A DNA stretch of 64,000 bases from Streptomyces sp. HmicA12 (GCF_000373565.1 NZ_KB891797.1:220487-284486), one strand, 5' to 3'. Shown: positions 32,233-41,235, counted from the first letter of the stretch. Notes: generated by a model from the sequence alone, not told the origin. Program-made: numbers and translations.

Positions 32233-32733
32233 ATGACCGTGCAAAGCTCGGAGAAGTCTTCCCGCCGTGGCCGTCGCTCCCCCAGGATGGACGGCATGCC
32301 ACTCAACGACATGCCGTGGTGGCGCTGGCGCAGCAATGTGCGCTCCGCGCTGCACATGCTTTCCGACCCGTCGTTCCAGCGGAACGTCTGGCTGGCCGGT
32401 GTGGACGGGTACGGAGACGTGACCGACGCCGTGTACCGCCTGGTCGAGGACACCTGGCTGGACAACTGGTCGGCGGAGAAATACGTCGGGACGATCTTCC
32501 GGGACTCGCAGGAGGCGGCGCTCGTCGACTCCGCGGTGCTCAGGGTGCTGCGGATCATGCACCAGGTCGGTCCGGACGCCCCCGTCTCCGTCTACCTGCA
32601 GCACGAGGGGTGGCCCGAGGCGGTCCGGGCGGCGCGGGACGCGCATGTGAGGCTCGCCACGAGCGACGGGGACGATCCCGATGCGGAGCCCCGGACTCTG
32701 GAAGTGCTGCGGATCATGACTCGGGCGGCTTAG
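32233..32733 (+). CDS. Conserved hypothetical protein, 166 residues
   Basis: I do not recognise the family. The protein is soluble, with a basic N-terminus (SSEKSSRRGRRSPR), a tryptophan-rich stretch (DMPWWRWRSNVRSALHML) and mostly helical remainder (DAVYRLVEDTWLDNWSAEKYVGTIFRD ..., cut here into known-like segments only by composition). There is no signal peptide or TM helix. It precedes purU by 121 bp, separated by a degenerate repeat. The ATG follows GTACGATCG without a clear Shine-Dalgarno; MDGMPLND, 18 codons in, is an alternative start. Confidence 0.75.
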   Translation: MTVQSSEKSSRRGRRSPRMDGMPLNDMPWWRWRSNVRSALHMLSDPSFQRNVWLAGVDGYGDVTDAVYRLVEDTWLDNWSAEKYVGTIFRDSQEAALVDSAVLRVLRIMHQVGPDAPVSVYLQHEGWPEAVRAARDAHVRLATSDGDDPDAEPRTLEVLRIMTRAA

Positions 32734-32753
32734 GTCCGGTTCCGAATGCGGCT

Positions 32754-32822
32754 TTCGTCGTGGTCGGCCGCGCGGTTCCCCGAGCCCCTGACGAGGCTGT
32801 CCGCCTGCCGGGACGAGAGCTC
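32754..32822. repeat. Degenerate copy of the dispersed repeat
   Basis: GGTCGGCCGCGCGGTTCCCC followed by GAGCCCCTGACGAGGC and CTGCCGGGACGAG echo the GTTCCCCGCGCCCCTGA core and the CTGCCGGGTGCG module, with many changes and no intact inverted repeat. It lies between the 166-residue protein gene and purU. Confidence 0.4.
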
Positions 32823-32854
32823 GCCGCCGACCGTGGTGTGCGAACCTTTTCCCT

Positions 32855-33727
32855 ATGAATGAGCAGCCCGTCTCCGGAACCGAGCAGTACGTCCTCACCC
32901 TCTCCTGCCCCGACAAGCAGGGCATCGTGCACGCCGTGTCGAGCTACCTCTTCATGACCGGTTGCAACATCGAGGACAGCCAGCAGTTCGGTGACCACGA
33001 CACGGGTCTGTTCTTCATGCGCGTCCACTTCAGCGCGGACACCCCGGTGACGGTGGAGAAGCTGCGGGCCAGCTTCGCCGCGATCGGCGACTCGTTCCAG
33101 ATGGACTGGCAGATCCACCGGGCCTCGGACCGGATGAAGGTCGTGCTGATGGTCAGCAAGTTCGGCCACTGCCTGAACGACCTCCTCTTCCGGGCCCGGA
33201 TCGGCGCGCTGCCGGTCGACATCGCCGCCGTCGTCTCCAACCACACCGACTTCGCCGAGCTGGTCTCCTCGTACGACATCCCCTTCCACCACATCCCGGT
33301 GACGAAGGAGACGAAGGCCGACGCCGAGGCGCGGGTCCTCGAACTGGTGCGGGCCGAGGGCGTCGAGCTGGTCGTGCTCGCCCGGTACATGCAGGTGCTC
33401 TCGGACGACCTGTGCAAGCAGCTCAGCGGGCGGATCATCAACATCCACCACTCGTTCCTGCCGAGCTTCAAGGGCGCGAAGCCGTACCACCAGGCGCACG
33501 CCCGAGGTGTGAAGCTCATCGGTGCGACCGCGCACTACGTGACCGCGGATCTGGACGAGGGGCCCATCATCGAGCAGGAGGTCGAGCGGGTGGGGCACGA
33601 CGTCACCCCCGACCAGCTGGTCGCGATCGGCCGTGACGTCGAGTGCCAGGCACTGGCGCGGGCCGTGAAGTGGCACGCGGAGCGGCGCATTCTGCTCAAC
33701 GGGCGGCGGACGGTCGTTTTCGCGTAG
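32855..33727 (+). CDS. purU: Formyltetrahydrofolate deformylase
   Basis: A 290-residue PurU. An N-terminal ACT domain (~12-90: YVLTLSCPDKQGIVHAVSSYLF) is followed by the formyltransferase-like domain with IINIHHSFLPSFKGAKPYHQA (catalytic Asn and His) and TADLDEGPIIEQ (catalytic Asp). It hydrolyses 10-formyl-THF to formate and THF, balancing one-carbon pools; the ACT domain senses methionine/glycine in E. coli. Length is standard. A dispersed repeat follows the stop. Confidence 0.96.
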   Translation: MNEQPVSGTEQYVLTLSCPDKQGIVHAVSSYLFMTGCNIEDSQQFGDHDTGLFFMRVHFSADTPVTVEKLRASFAAIGDSFQMDWQIHRASDRMKVVLMVSKFGHCLNDLLFRARIGALPVDIAAVVSNHTDFAELVSSYDIPFHHIPVTKETKADAEARVLELVRAEGVELVVLARYMQVLSDDLCKQLSGRIINIHHSFLPSFKGAKPYHQAHARGVKLIGATAHYVTADLDEGPIIEQEVERVGHDVTPDQLVAIGRDVECQALARAVKWHAERRILLNGRRTVVFA

Positions 33728-33730
33728 GTC

Positions 33731-33872
33731 CGGTGGCCGGGTGCGGGCCGGTGGGGCTTCGCGCGCCCTGCGGCGGAGCCGCTGATCGACACAGCCCCGC
33801 GCCCCTGAAGGCCGCCGGCCTTTCAGGGGCGCGGGGAACTGCGCGACCAGCCCCCCGGACCCGCACCCGACG
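33731..33872. repeat. Dispersed inverted repeat after purU
   Basis: Arms at about 33795-33813 and 33817-33836 (CCCCGCGCCCCTGAAGGCC with its complement plus one extra T) with a very short loop, flanked by GGGTGCGGGCCGGTGGGG and the right-hand CGACCAGCC-CCGGACCCGCACCCGACG tail. Part of its left flank (GGCTTCGCGCGCCCTGCGGC) is nearly identical to the 3' end of the first MFS gene. Located between convergent purU and the anti-sigma gene. Confidence 0.8.
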
Positions 33873-33878
33873 ACGTGA

Positions 33879-35189
33879 CTACATCCTGCTCAGCGCCGCG
33901 GTCGCGCTGAGCACGTCGCGGATCGCCTCCCGGTCTCCGAGCTGACCGGCGGCGGCCTCCTCGGGGGAGACGTGCCCCGCGGCAAGGCGGCAGAACTCCA
34001 CACCGTCCAGGGCGACATGGGCCACCTCCCGCTCGGCGGAGCCCACCGCCGCGGGGGAGTCCAGCGCGATCAGCCACTCACCGCCACCCGCGCCCTCGAC
34101 CTCCAGACGCAGGCTGCGCCCGGGGTTCCCGGCCGTGACCAGTTCGCGGGCCGGGCCCGCGAGGCCGGCCCGGCGGCGCAGGGCCAGCGAGTCGGGGAGC
34201 ATCCGGGCGGCCAGGTCGATCATCCGGTTGAGATGGCGCGGGGACGGCGCCGCGAACGGGTAGTCCACCGCGTCCGCGATGTCCCCCGCGTGCACCCAGC
34301 ACTCGAAGGCCCGGTCGATCATGGCGTCCCGCAGCGGCAGCGCGAAGTCGCCGTACGAGACGGGGAGTTGTCCGGTGCCGCCGCCGGTGCCGGCCGCGGC
34401 CTCGCCCGCGAACGAGACGGTCCGGATGATCGCGTGCGTCTGGTCGCGCCACGGCGGGCGGGACGCGCGGGTCGGCGGGAAGTAGGAGGCACGCCAGTAC
34501 CGCTCGGTGCGCTCGGCGGGGCCGAGGTCGTCGAGGGCGGGCGGGCCGAGGGGGTCGTCGAGGCCGAGGGCGCGGGCGATCAGGCCGTCGACGCTGGTGA
34601 GGTGGGCGATGACCCCGGCGACCGTCGTCTTCCGGCTGACCTGCTCCGAGCCCTCGTACCAGCGCAGCCGGACCGGCGCGTGCCACTCGGGGTCGCCGAA
34701 GTCCTGGAGCAGCGCGTCCAGGCGGGCGGTCTCCGCGTCGTACGGGGTGGCCCAGGCGGGGACGGGGATGCGCGCGGGGCGGCGGTTGAGGCAGCCCTCC
34801 AGGACCCGGGAGCGCAGCATCGGGTCGAGGTCGAGGGACTCCTCGGCGTGCAGCAGGCCCACGGCGTCGCGCAGCCGCAGCGCCTCCTCGGCGCAGGTCC
34901 CGCAGTCGACCAGGTGTTCCTCTACGGCGGCGGACTCCTCCGGCGAGCAGGCGGCGAGAGCCCAGGCGCCGAGCAGCGACTTGAGGACGCGGTGCTCCAG
35001 AACGAGGGGTGCCGCGGGCGCGGGCACGTCCGGCAGCGGGCCGCCGGTGTCCTCGACGGAGGCGCGCGGTGTCGGTATCCGCGGTACGGCTTCCTGCTTG
35101 TCCTGCTTGTTCTGCTTGTCGTTCTTGTCGGGGTCTTCGCCGTACGGGTCGTACGGATCGAAGCGGCCCGGCCCGTTGACCCCACTCAT
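33879..35189 (-). CDS. Zinc-finger anti-sigma factor fused to an MDMPI/DinB-like domain
   Basis: A 436-residue protein. After a Lys/Asp/Gln-rich start, residues ~70-120 carry a zf-HC2 anti-sigma zinc finger (EEHLVDCGTCAEEALRLRD, H-x3-C-x2-C). Residues ~160-436 form an MDMPI/DinB-like domain with VIAHLTSVDGLI and FECWVHAGDIADAV histidines that would bind a metal. There is no TM helix, so it acts in the cytoplasm. It overlaps the ECF sigma gene by 4 bp (ATGA), so it should bind that sigma factor. The second domain is related to mycothiol-dependent enzymes, suggesting that thiol state or a small molecule controls release; that is inference. Confidence 0.85.
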   Translation of the reverse strand: MSGVNGPGRFDPYDPYGEDPDKNDKQNKQDKQEAVPRIPTPRASVEDTGGPLPDVPAPAAPLVLEHRVLKSLLGAWALAACSPEESAAVEEHLVDCGTCAEEALRLRDAVGLLHAEESLDLDPMLRSRVLEGCLNRRPARIPVPAWATPYDAETARLDALLQDFGDPEWHAPVRLRWYEGSEQVSRKTTVAGVIAHLTSVDGLIARALGLDDPLGPPALDDLGPAERTERYWRASYFPPTRASRPPWRDQTHAIIRTVSFAGEAAAGTGGGTGQLPVSYGDFALPLRDAMIDRAFECWVHAGDIADAVDYPFAAPSPRHLNRMIDLAARMLPDSLALRRRAGLAGPARELVTAGNPGRSLRLEVEGAGGGEWLIALDSPAAVGSAEREVAHVALDGVEFCRLAAGHVSPEEAAAGQLGDREAIRDVLSATAALSRM

Positions 35190-35773
35190 GCCGGCCTCCC
35201 GTAGCCGCCGCCCGGCGGGGCGCCGCTGTCGTGCGCGCTGTGGTGGGCGGTCGAGAGCAGCTGCAGGCCGAGGCGCAGCCTGCGGCGCGCCTCGTCCTCG
35301 GTGACGCCGAGGTCGGCGGCGGTCTGGCGGTAGTCGCGGCGCTGGAAGTAGGCCAGTTCGAGAGCTTTGCGCAGAGGGGCGGGCATCGACGTGACGATGT
35401 AGTCGGCGCGGGCGGCGGCGGAGGCGCGGCGCACCTTGCGCTCCAGGTCCTCGGTGGTGCCGACGCCGGTGCGCACGAGGGCGGCGGACTCGGTCTGGCG
35501 CAGCCGCTGCACGGCCTGGCGGTGGGTGAGGGTGGCGATGAAGGAGCGCAGGGGGCCCTGCTTGGGGTCGTACGCCTCCGGGTTCTCCCAGATCTGGGTG
35601 AACACCTCGCGGGTGATCCGGTCCGCGGCGTCCTCGTCGTCCAGGACGCGGTGGGCCAGACCGTGCACCAGGGATGCGAAACGGTCGTACAGCTCTCCGA
35701 GCGCCGCGGCCTCGCCGTGCGCCAGGCGCTGCTGCATCCTCCGGTCCCAGCGGGACGGAGTGTCCTTGGGCAT
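35186..35773 (-). CDS. ECF-type RNA polymerase sigma factor
   Basis: A 195-residue sigma-70 family factor of ECF size. Region 2 is at ~20-90 (LGELYDRFASLVHGLAHRVL, AADRITREVFTQIWENPEAYD) and region 4 at ~120-175 (LRKALELAYFQRRDYRQTAADLGVTEDEARRRLR, the -35 recognition HTH). No regions 1.1 or 3 are present. It is cotranscribed with the downstream anti-sigma factor. Its target promoters are unknown; autoregulation from the 348-bp upstream region is likely. Confidence 0.92.
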   Translation of the reverse strand: MPKDTPSRWDRRMQQRLAHGEAAALGELYDRFASLVHGLAHRVLDDEDAADRITREVFTQIWENPEAYDPKQGPLRSFIATLTHRQAVQRLRQTESAALVRTGVGTTEDLERKVRRASAAARADYIVTSMPAPLRKALELAYFQRRDYRQTAADLGVTEDEARRRLRLGLQLLSTAHHSAHDSGAPPGGGYGRPA

Positions 35774-36121
35774 GGGGCCCCCTCACCGACCGCCCGTACG
35801 TACACCTACTCCTGAACTGCGTGCCTCCTACCCGAATGTAGTCCGCGCCGCCGACAACGCACGAGCCTTTGCCGCATTGTGCGCCCCTGGGCGGTAGCTG
35901 GTGATAAAGGAGCCGACGGGTTTGGTTCGCAACTGACCACCTAAGTCTTAACTAGGTCATATGTGATAGGTCTGCGGTGGTGTTCGATCGCTTCCCTCGG
36001 GTGTTTCAGTGCATCACCCTCGGGCAGCCGCGAGTGGAAGCGAAGCGTAGGAACAGATTCCGGATCAGTAGAGAAGTCGGCAGAGAAGTGACGAAGTGAC
36101 GTCGAGCGAGAGGCGAGGCAC
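35774..36121. promoter_or_regulatory. Divergent promoter region of sigma and STAS genes
   Basis: No gene here. The middle is AT-rich (GTCTTAACTAGGTCATATGTGATAGG around 35945-35972 as separate stretches), fitting divergent promoters. GTGT-N15-GGGTGT near 35980-36005 is only a loose match to a Streptomyces sigma-B-type promoter for the STAS gene. AAGTGACG is repeated in tandem at about 36086-36100. Confidence 0.35.
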
Positions 36122-36496
36122 GTGACCCTCAAGGTGACCGAGTCGGCCCAGGGCGACTGGGCCGTCGTGCGGGTGTCGGGCGAGATGGACCTCGCGACGT
36201 CCCCCGCCCTGCGCCAGCAGGTGCACGAAGCCGTCGCCGACGGCCGCCACAGCCTGGTGCTGGACCTGTCCGACGTCCTGTTCTGCGACTCCAGCGGAGT
36301 GGGCGTGCTCATCGCGTCCCGCCGCCTCATGCGCTCCTGTCAGGGCCGGCTGCGACTGATCCTGCCCGCGCGCGGGGCCGTCGACGGGTCCCATGTGAAC
36401 CGCGTCCTCGGCGCGTTGGGCGTGCGACGGCTCTTCGAGGTGTACCCGGACGTCGAGGCCGCCGTCGACGACGAGGCGGAGCCGATGTCGGCCTGA
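36122..36496 (+). CDS. STAS-domain anti-sigma factor antagonist
   Basis: A 124-residue single STAS domain protein of the SpoIIAA/RsbV/BldG type. The strand GDWAVVRVSGEMDLATSPAL opens the fold, and the phosphorylation loop is VLFCDSSGVGVLIAS, with the serine that an HATPase anti-sigma kinase would phosphorylate. Unphosphorylated it would sequester an anti-sigma factor and free a sigma factor. It is divergent from the ECF sigma/anti-sigma pair; an HATPase-domain protein lies 6 kb away. Its cognate kinase is not proven. GTG start after GAGAGGCGAGGCAC. Confidence 0.9.
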   Translation: MTLKVTESAQGDWAVVRVSGEMDLATSPALRQQVHEAVADGRHSLVLDLSDVLFCDSSGVGVLIASRRLMRSCQGRLRLILPARGAVDGSHVNRVLGALGVRRLFEVYPDVEAAVDDEAEPMSA

Positions 36497-36665
36497 GCGC
36501 GCGACGCGGGCACGGACACGGGCGCGACATGGTCACACCTGAACCGGAGTTGTCCCGGAACTCCCCCGGTCCTGCCACAACCGTCGCACTTCAGGCCCGG
36601 TGCGCCCCTGTTCGACGTACGCTCGCAGCCCTACGACCCATCGACGTGAGAGGCGGCCCAACAGC

Positions 36666-37163
36666 ATGGACGAGCGGAGGATCGCGACCCGGTTCGCCGG
36701 CTTCGACCAGGACGGCAACGGCTACATCGACCGCGAGGACTTCTATTCCGCGGCGAAGGCGCTGCTCGCCGAGTTCGATGTCACGGCCCGCTGCGACAAG
36801 GGCCAGGCGCTGTACGCCGGGGCCGAGGCGTTCTGGCAGGGGATGGCCGGGATCGCGGACGTCGACGGGGACCAGCGCGTCACCCGGGGCGAGTTCGTGA
36901 CCGGGGCGGTCAAGCGGCTGCGGGACAACCCCGAGCGGTTCGCCGAGATCGCGCGGCCGTTCCTGAAGGCCGCCATCGCCGTGGCCGACCCCGAGGGGCC
37001 CGGGGTCGGGAACGGCGCGGCGGAGCGGGTGTTGCGGGTGCTGGGGGTCGAGGCCGAGCTCGCCGCGGAGGCCGTCGGCGCGCTGGATTCCGACGGGGAC
37101 GGGCGGGTCTCGGAGGACGAGGCCGTGCGCGGGTTCGCGTGGTACTTCACCGTCCCTGAGTGA
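36666..37163 (+). CDS. EF-hand calcium-binding protein (calerythrin-like)
   Basis: A 165-residue soluble protein with three good EF-hand loops: DQDGNGYIDRED (~14-25), DVDGDQRVTRGE (~64-75) and DSDGDGRVSEDE (~142-153); the loop between the second and third (ADPEGPGVGNG) is degenerate. This 4-EF layout with one dead site resembles calerythrin/sarcoplasmic calcium-binding proteins of actinomycetes. It probably buffers or senses Ca2+ in the cytoplasm. The ATG follows GAGAGGCGGCC. Convergent with the CoA ligase gene. Confidence 0.9.
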   Translation: MDERRIATRFAGFDQDGNGYIDREDFYSAAKALLAEFDVTARCDKGQALYAGAEAFWQGMAGIADVDGDQRVTRGEFVTGAVKRLRDNPERFAEIARPFLKAAIAVADPEGPGVGNGAAERVLRVLGVEAELAAEAVGALDSDGDGRVSEDEAVRGFAWYFTVPE

Positions 37164-37169
37164 GGCGGC

Positions 37170-37190
37170 CGGGGGGCTTGAAGTCCCCCG
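37170..37190. terminator. Hairpin between convergent genes
   Basis: CGGGGG-N9-CCCCCG, a 6-bp GC stem with a 9-base loop, between the EF-hand gene stop and the CoA ligase stop. A small but well-placed two-way terminator candidate. Confidence 0.5.
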
Positions 37191-37194
37191 CGAC

Positions 37195-38727
37195 CTAGTG
37201 GCTGAACTGCTCCCTGAGCTTGTACTTGAGGACCTTGCGCAGGGTCTCGTTGCGGGGGAGGGCCTCCAGGATCTCCAGTTGTTCCGGGAGCTTGAAGGTC
37301 GACAGGCCCTGGGCGCGGAGGTACGCGGTGAGCTCGGGCAGGGTCAACTCCGGTGATCCGGAGCGCAGTTCCAGGACCGCGCAGACCCGCTCGCCCCGCT
37401 CCGCGTCCGGCAGGCCGACGACCGCCGCGTCCTGGACCGAGGCGTGCTCGTGCAGCAGGTCCTCGATCTCCTTCGCCGAGATGTTCTCGCCCTTGCGGAT
37501 GATGATGTCCTTGGCGCGGCCGGTGAGGACCAGATGGCCCGTGGGGCGTACGTGGCCCAGGTCGCCGGTGATGAGGAAGCCGTCGGCGTCGAAGGCGTCC
37601 GCGGTCTGGTCCGGGTCCAAGTAGCCCTGGCAGACGGCCTCTCCGCGTAGCCGGACCTCGCCGTCGACGCCCGCCGGGACCTGCTTGCCGTCCGCGTCGA
37701 CGATCCTGATCTCCATGCCCTGCGGCGGGCGGCCCTCCGTCGTCGCGAGGTTCTCCGCCGTGTCGTCCGGGGCGCCCATCGTGATCATCGGGACCTCGGA
37801 CATGCCGTAGCCGTGGGTGAGCTGGACCTCCATCTCGCGGACCACGCAGTGGTAGACCTCGGGCGGCTTCGGGGCGCCGCCGCCCGCCAGCAGCCGCAGG
37901 CTCGGGATCAACTTCCGCTCCGGCGCCTTGCGTTGCTCGGTCAGGAACATGGAGTAGAAGGCCGTGGAGCCGCCCGCCACCGTCACCCCGTGCCGCCGGT
38001 ACTCGTCCAGCGCGTCCGGCAGCGCGAACTGCTCGAACATCACCGCGGGGAAGCCGTAGAGCAGCAGCATCACCGTGTAGTCGGGGCCCGCTATGTGCGC
38101 GTACGGGAAGGCCATCGAGCCGACGTCCGACTCCGAAAGGTGCAGCGCGTGGGCGAGGCAGGAGCCGCCCGCGATCAGTGAACGGTCCGTGTGCAGCACG
38201 CCCTTGGGGTCCGAGGTCGTGCCCGAGGTCCAGTAGATCCAGCGGACCGTCGTGCCGGAGGCGGGGGGCGCCGGGAGCACGGACGGGTCGGCCTCCGGCA
38301 GGTCCGCGTACGCCTCGAAGACCCCGCGGGCGCCGAGCCGGTGCGCCATCTCCGTGTGGTCGAAGCCGCGCCACACGCCCGGCGTCGCGAAGAACTCCGC
38401 CTTCGACTCGCGCAGCGCGAAGCCGACTTCGCGGTCCCGGTAGAACGGGATGATCGGGGTCTGGGTCGCCCCGATCCGGGCCAGCGCGAAGGTGAGCAGG
38501 GCCGTCTCGATGCGGGTGGGGAGCTGCCAGGCCACCACCGTGCCCGGGCGCACCCCCTTCTCGTACAGGCCCGCCGCCACCCGCTCGGAGCGGTCGCGCA
38601 ACTCCCCGAAGGTCAGCGTCCGTTCGCCCTGGAGCAGCACCGGGCGGTCGGGGGTCAGGGCGGCGCGGCGTTCGACCAGTTCCCACAGCGTGCGGGACTC
38701 GCCCAGGGCGTGTGCGGTGTCCGTCAT
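37195..38727 (-). CDS. AMP-dependent acyl-CoA synthetase
   Basis: A 510-residue adenylate-forming ligase. Motifs: [20 protein letters not shown] (P-loop), [45 protein letters not shown] (hinge), and the terminal lysine region [19 protein letters not shown]. It resembles cyclohexanecarboxylate/ fatty acid-CoA ligases of degradation clusters. The start is the ATG at [19 protein letters not shown]. Two CTGAC-N5-GTCAG operators lie in the 145-bp gap shared with the divergent amidohydrolase gene, so it should be induced with that operon. Confidence 0.9.
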   Translation of the reverse strand: MTDTAHALGESRTLWELVERRAALTPDRPVLLQGERTLTFGELRDRSERVAAGLYEKGVRPGTVVAWQLPTRIETALLTFALARIGATQTPIIPFYRDREVGFALRESKAEFFATPGVWRGFDHTEMAHRLGARGVFEAYADLPEADPSVLPAPPASGTTVRWIYWTSGTTSDPKGVLHTDRSLIAGGSCLAHALHLSESDVGSMAFPYAHIAGPDYTVMLLLYGFPAVMFEQFALPDALDEYRRHGVTVAGGSTAFYSMFLTEQRKAPERKLIPSLRLLAGGGAPKPPEVYHCVVREMEVQLTHGYGMSEVPMITMGAPDDTAENLATTEGRPPQGMEIRIVDADGKQVPAGVDGEVRLRGEAVCQGYLDPDQTADAFDADGFLITGDLGHVRPTGHLVLTGRAKDIIIRKGENISAKEIEDLLHEHASVQDAAVVGLPDAERGERVCAVLELRSGSPELTLPELTAYLRAQGLSTFKLPEQLEILEALPRNETLRKVLKYKLREQFSH

Positions 38728-38765
38728 TGCCGTAACCCCCAAGGAGATCCGGGAACCCAGAGAAA

Positions 38766-38780
38766 CTGACGGTCTGTCAG
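38766..38780. promoter_or_regulatory. CTGAC-N5-GTCAG operator, site 1
   Basis: CTGAC-GGTCT-GTCAG, perfect arms, 39-53 bp upstream of the CoA ligase ATG. A further GGTCAG half-site follows. Member of the shared operator family of this window. Confidence 0.75.
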
Positions 38781-38840
38781 ATACGGTCAGAGCGTAAGGC
38801 CGTGCTTCTTGTCGGTCCAGAGGCACGGAGCTAGCCTTGA

Positions 38841-38859
38841 ATCTGACGGGTCATCAGAT
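38841..38859. promoter_or_regulatory. CTGAC-N5-GTCAG operator, site 2
   Basis: ATCTGA-CGGGTCA-TCAGAT, perfect 6+6 arms, in the 15-bp register CTGAC-GGGTC-ATCAG, only 14-32 bp upstream of the amidohydrolase ATG. Binding here would block its expression directly. Confidence 0.75.
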
Positions 38860-38872
38860 CTGAGGGGTTTCC

Positions 38873-40075
38873 ATGACAGAACTGCCGCGCATCGTCAGCG
38901 TCGACGACCATGTGATCGAACCGGCCCATCTCTTCGAGACCTGGCTGCCGGCGAAGTACCGGGACAAGGGGCCCAGGCCGCTGACCGCCGGAATCGGTGA
39001 ACTCGCTTACGTGGCGGGCAAGTACCAGATCACGATGGACCCCGAAGGGCCGCCCACCGACTGGTGGATCTACGAGGACCTGAAGTTCCCGTACAAGCGC
39101 AACATCGCCGCCGTCGGGTTCGACCGGGACGACATGACCCTGGAGGGGATCACCAGGGCGGAGATGCGGCGGGGGTGCTGGGACCCCAAGGCGCGCCTGG
39201 AGGACATGGACCTCAACCACGTCGAGGCCTCGCTCTGCTTCCCGACCTTCCCCCGCTTCTGCGGGCAGACGTTCGCCGAGGCGCACGACAAGGAGGTCGC
39301 CCTGGCCTGCGTGCGCGCGTACAACGACTGGATGGTCGAGGAGTGGTGCGGCGACAGCGGCGGGCGGCTGATCCCGCTGTGCATCATCCCGCTGTGGGAC
39401 ATCGACCTGGCCGTCGCCGAGATCCGGCGGAACGCGGCGCGCGGGGTGCGGGCCGTGACCTTCTCCGAGATCCCGACCCACCTCGGCCTGCCGTCCATCC
39501 ACTCCGGGTACTGGGACCCGTTCTTCGCGGTGTGCCAGGAGACCGGGACCGTGGTCAACATGCACATCGGCTCGTCGTCCCAGATGCCCGCCGCGTCCCC
39601 CGACGCGCCGCCCGCCGTCCAGGCCTCGCTGAGCTTCAACAACGCGATGGCCTCGATGATGGACTTCCTGTTCAGCGGCGTCCTCGTGAAGTTCCCGCGC
39701 CTCAAACTCGCCTACAGCGAGGGGCAGATGGGGTGGATCCCGTACGCCCTGGAGCGCGCCGACGACGTCTGGGAGGAGCACCGCGCCTGGGGCGGGGTGC
39801 GGGATCTCATCCCCGAGCCCCCGTCCACGTACTACTACCGGCAGATCTTCTGCTGCTTCTTCCGCGACAAGCACGGGGTGGCGTCGCTCGACGTCGTGGG
39901 GCGCGACAACGCGACCTTCGAGACCGACTACCCGCACGTCGACTCGACCTTCCCGAACACCAAGGAGGTCGCCCTCGACCATGTGAAGGGGCTCGACGAC
40001 GAGACGATCCACAAGCTGATGCGCGGCAACGCCATCCGCATGCTCGACCTCGATCTCGACAAGCCCGGCAAGTAG
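38873..40075 (+). CDS. Amidohydrolase-family (amidohydrolase 2) protein
   Basis: A 400-residue TIM-barrel metal-dependent hydrolase/decarboxylase of the Amidohydro_2 (ACMSD-like) group. The usual N-terminal HxH is replaced by VDDHVIEP, giving a D-x-H ligand set; further ligands appear in VVNMHIGSSSQ and ATFETDYPHVDSTFP. Relatives cleave or decarboxylate ring-derived acids, and some in mycobacterial degradation clusters remain uncharacterised. It heads an operon with two acyl-CoA dehydrogenase genes (11-bp gap) and is divergent from a CoA ligase, which suggests that it acts on a CoA-thioester or ring-cleavage intermediate. Confidence 0.88.
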   Translation: MTELPRIVSVDDHVIEPAHLFETWLPAKYRDKGPRPLTAGIGELAYVAGKYQITMDPEGPPTDWWIYEDLKFPYKRNIAAVGFDRDDMTLEGITRAEMRRGCWDPKARLEDMDLNHVEASLCFPTFPRFCGQTFAEAHDKEVALACVRAYNDWMVEEWCGDSGGRLIPLCIIPLWDIDLAVAEIRRNAARGVRAVTFSEIPTHLGLPSIHSGYWDPFFAVCQETGTVVNMHIGSSSQMPAASPDAPPAVQASLSFNNAMASMMDFLFSGVLVKFPRLKLAYSEGQMGWIPYALERADDVWEEHRAWGGVRDLIPEPPSTYYYRQIFCCFFRDKHGVASLDVVGRDNATFETDYPHVDSTFPNTKEVALDHVKGLDDETIHKLMRGNAIRMLDLDLDKPGK

Positions 40076-40086
40076 GGCCTCATCCC

Positions 40087-41235
40087 ATGGACCTCACGTA
40101 CACCGACGAGGAAGAGGAGTTCCGGGCGCGGCTGCGGGAGTGGCTGGGCGGCGTGCTGCCCGCCCTTCCCCCGAAGCCGTCGCCGACGGACTGGCCGGGG
40201 CGGCGCGCGTACGACACGGGCTGGCAGCGCAGGCTGTACGACGCCGGGTACGGGGACGTGCACTGGGACGCCTCGCCGACCACCCGGCTGATCTTCCTGG
40301 AGGAGACCGAGGAGGCGGGCGCCCCGTACGTGGGCGCCAACTTCGTGGGGCTGCTGCACGCCGGGCCGACCATCGCCGCCGAGGGCACGGACGCCCAGCG
40401 CGCGCGGTGGCTGACGCCGATCCTGCGCGGGGACGAGGTGTGGTGCCAGGGGTTCAGCGAGCCCGACGCCGGGTCCGACCTCGCCTCGCTGCGCACGAAG
40501 GCGGTGCGCGACGGCGACGAGTACGTCATCAGCGGCTCGAAGATCTGGACCTCGCACGCCGAGGTCGCCGACTGGTGCGAGCTGCTCGTGCGCACCGACG
40601 CGACGGCGGCCAAGCACCGCGGGATCAGCTGGCTGGCCATGCCGATGGACGCCCCCGGCATCACCGTACGGCCCTTGCGGACCCTCGCCGGGTCGACGGA
40701 GTTCGCCGAGATGTTCCTCGACGAGGTGCGGGTACCGGTCGGCAACCGGGTCGGGGACGAGAACGACGGGTGGCGGGTCACCATGGTGACGCTGTCGTTC
40801 GAGCGGGGGACCGCGTTCGTGGGCGAGGTCGTCGCCTGCCGCCGGGTCCTCGGCGAACTGGCCGCGCACGCCAGGAAGAACGGACGCTGGGACGACGCCG
40901 TCCTGCGCCGCGAACTCGCCCTACTGTCCGCCGAGTTCCGGGCCCTGTGGCGGCTGACCCAGTGGAACGTGAGCGAGGCGCAGGCCACCGGCGGTGTGCC
41001 GGGCGTCGGCGGTTCCGTCTTCAAGCTGCGGTACTCGCACGCGCGGCAGCGGCTCTACGACGTCGCGGCCGAGGTGCTGGGCGGTGCGGGCGCCCTGGAC
41101 GCGGCGCAGGACTGGACGCTCGACCGGCTGTCGTCGCTGTCGTACACGATCGCCGCCGGTACCTCGCAGATCCAGCGCAACATCGTCGCCGAGCGGATTC
41201 TGGGACTGCCGAAGTCGCCGAAGGGAGGGCGGTGA
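40087..41235 (+). CDS. Acyl-CoA dehydrogenase, full-length partner
   Basis: A 382-residue acyl-CoA dehydrogenase with all domains: WCQGFSEPDAGSDLASLRT (FAD/substrate beta domain), GSKIWTSHAEVADWCELLVRTD, FERGTAFVGEVVACRRVL, and a C-terminal TIAAGTSQIQRNIVAERILGLPK typical of the FAD/NAD-proximal loop. It overlaps the next, shorter ACAD gene (GTGA), which suggests a two-subunit enzyme as in ChsE1/ChsE2-type steroid side-chain dehydrogenases. The start ATG is 11 bp after the amidohydrolase stop. Confidence 0.92.
   Translation: MDLTYTDEEEEFRARLREWLGGVLPALPPKPSPTDWPGRRAYDTGWQRRLYDAGYGDVHWDASPTTRLIFLEETEEAGAPYVGANFVGLLHAGPTIAAEGTDAQRARWLTPILRGDEVWCQGFSEPDAGSDLASLRTKAVRDGDEYVISGSKIWTSHAEVADWCELLVRTDATAAKHRGISWLAMPMDAPGITVRPLRTLAGSTEFAEMFLDEVRVPVGNRVGDENDGWRVTMVTLSFERGTAFVGEVVACRRVLGELAAHARKNGRWDDAVLRRELALLSAEFRALWRLTQWNVSEAQATGGVPGVGGSVFKLRYSHARQRLYDVAAEVLGGAGALDAAQDWTLDRLSSLSYTIAAGTSQIQRNIVAERILGLPKSPKGGR

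Noticed and set aside
35980..36005. Sigma-B-type promoter upstream of the STAS gene
   Set aside because: GTGT-N15-GGGTGT matches the general form but not the preferred GGGTAC/T; not called as a feature of its own.
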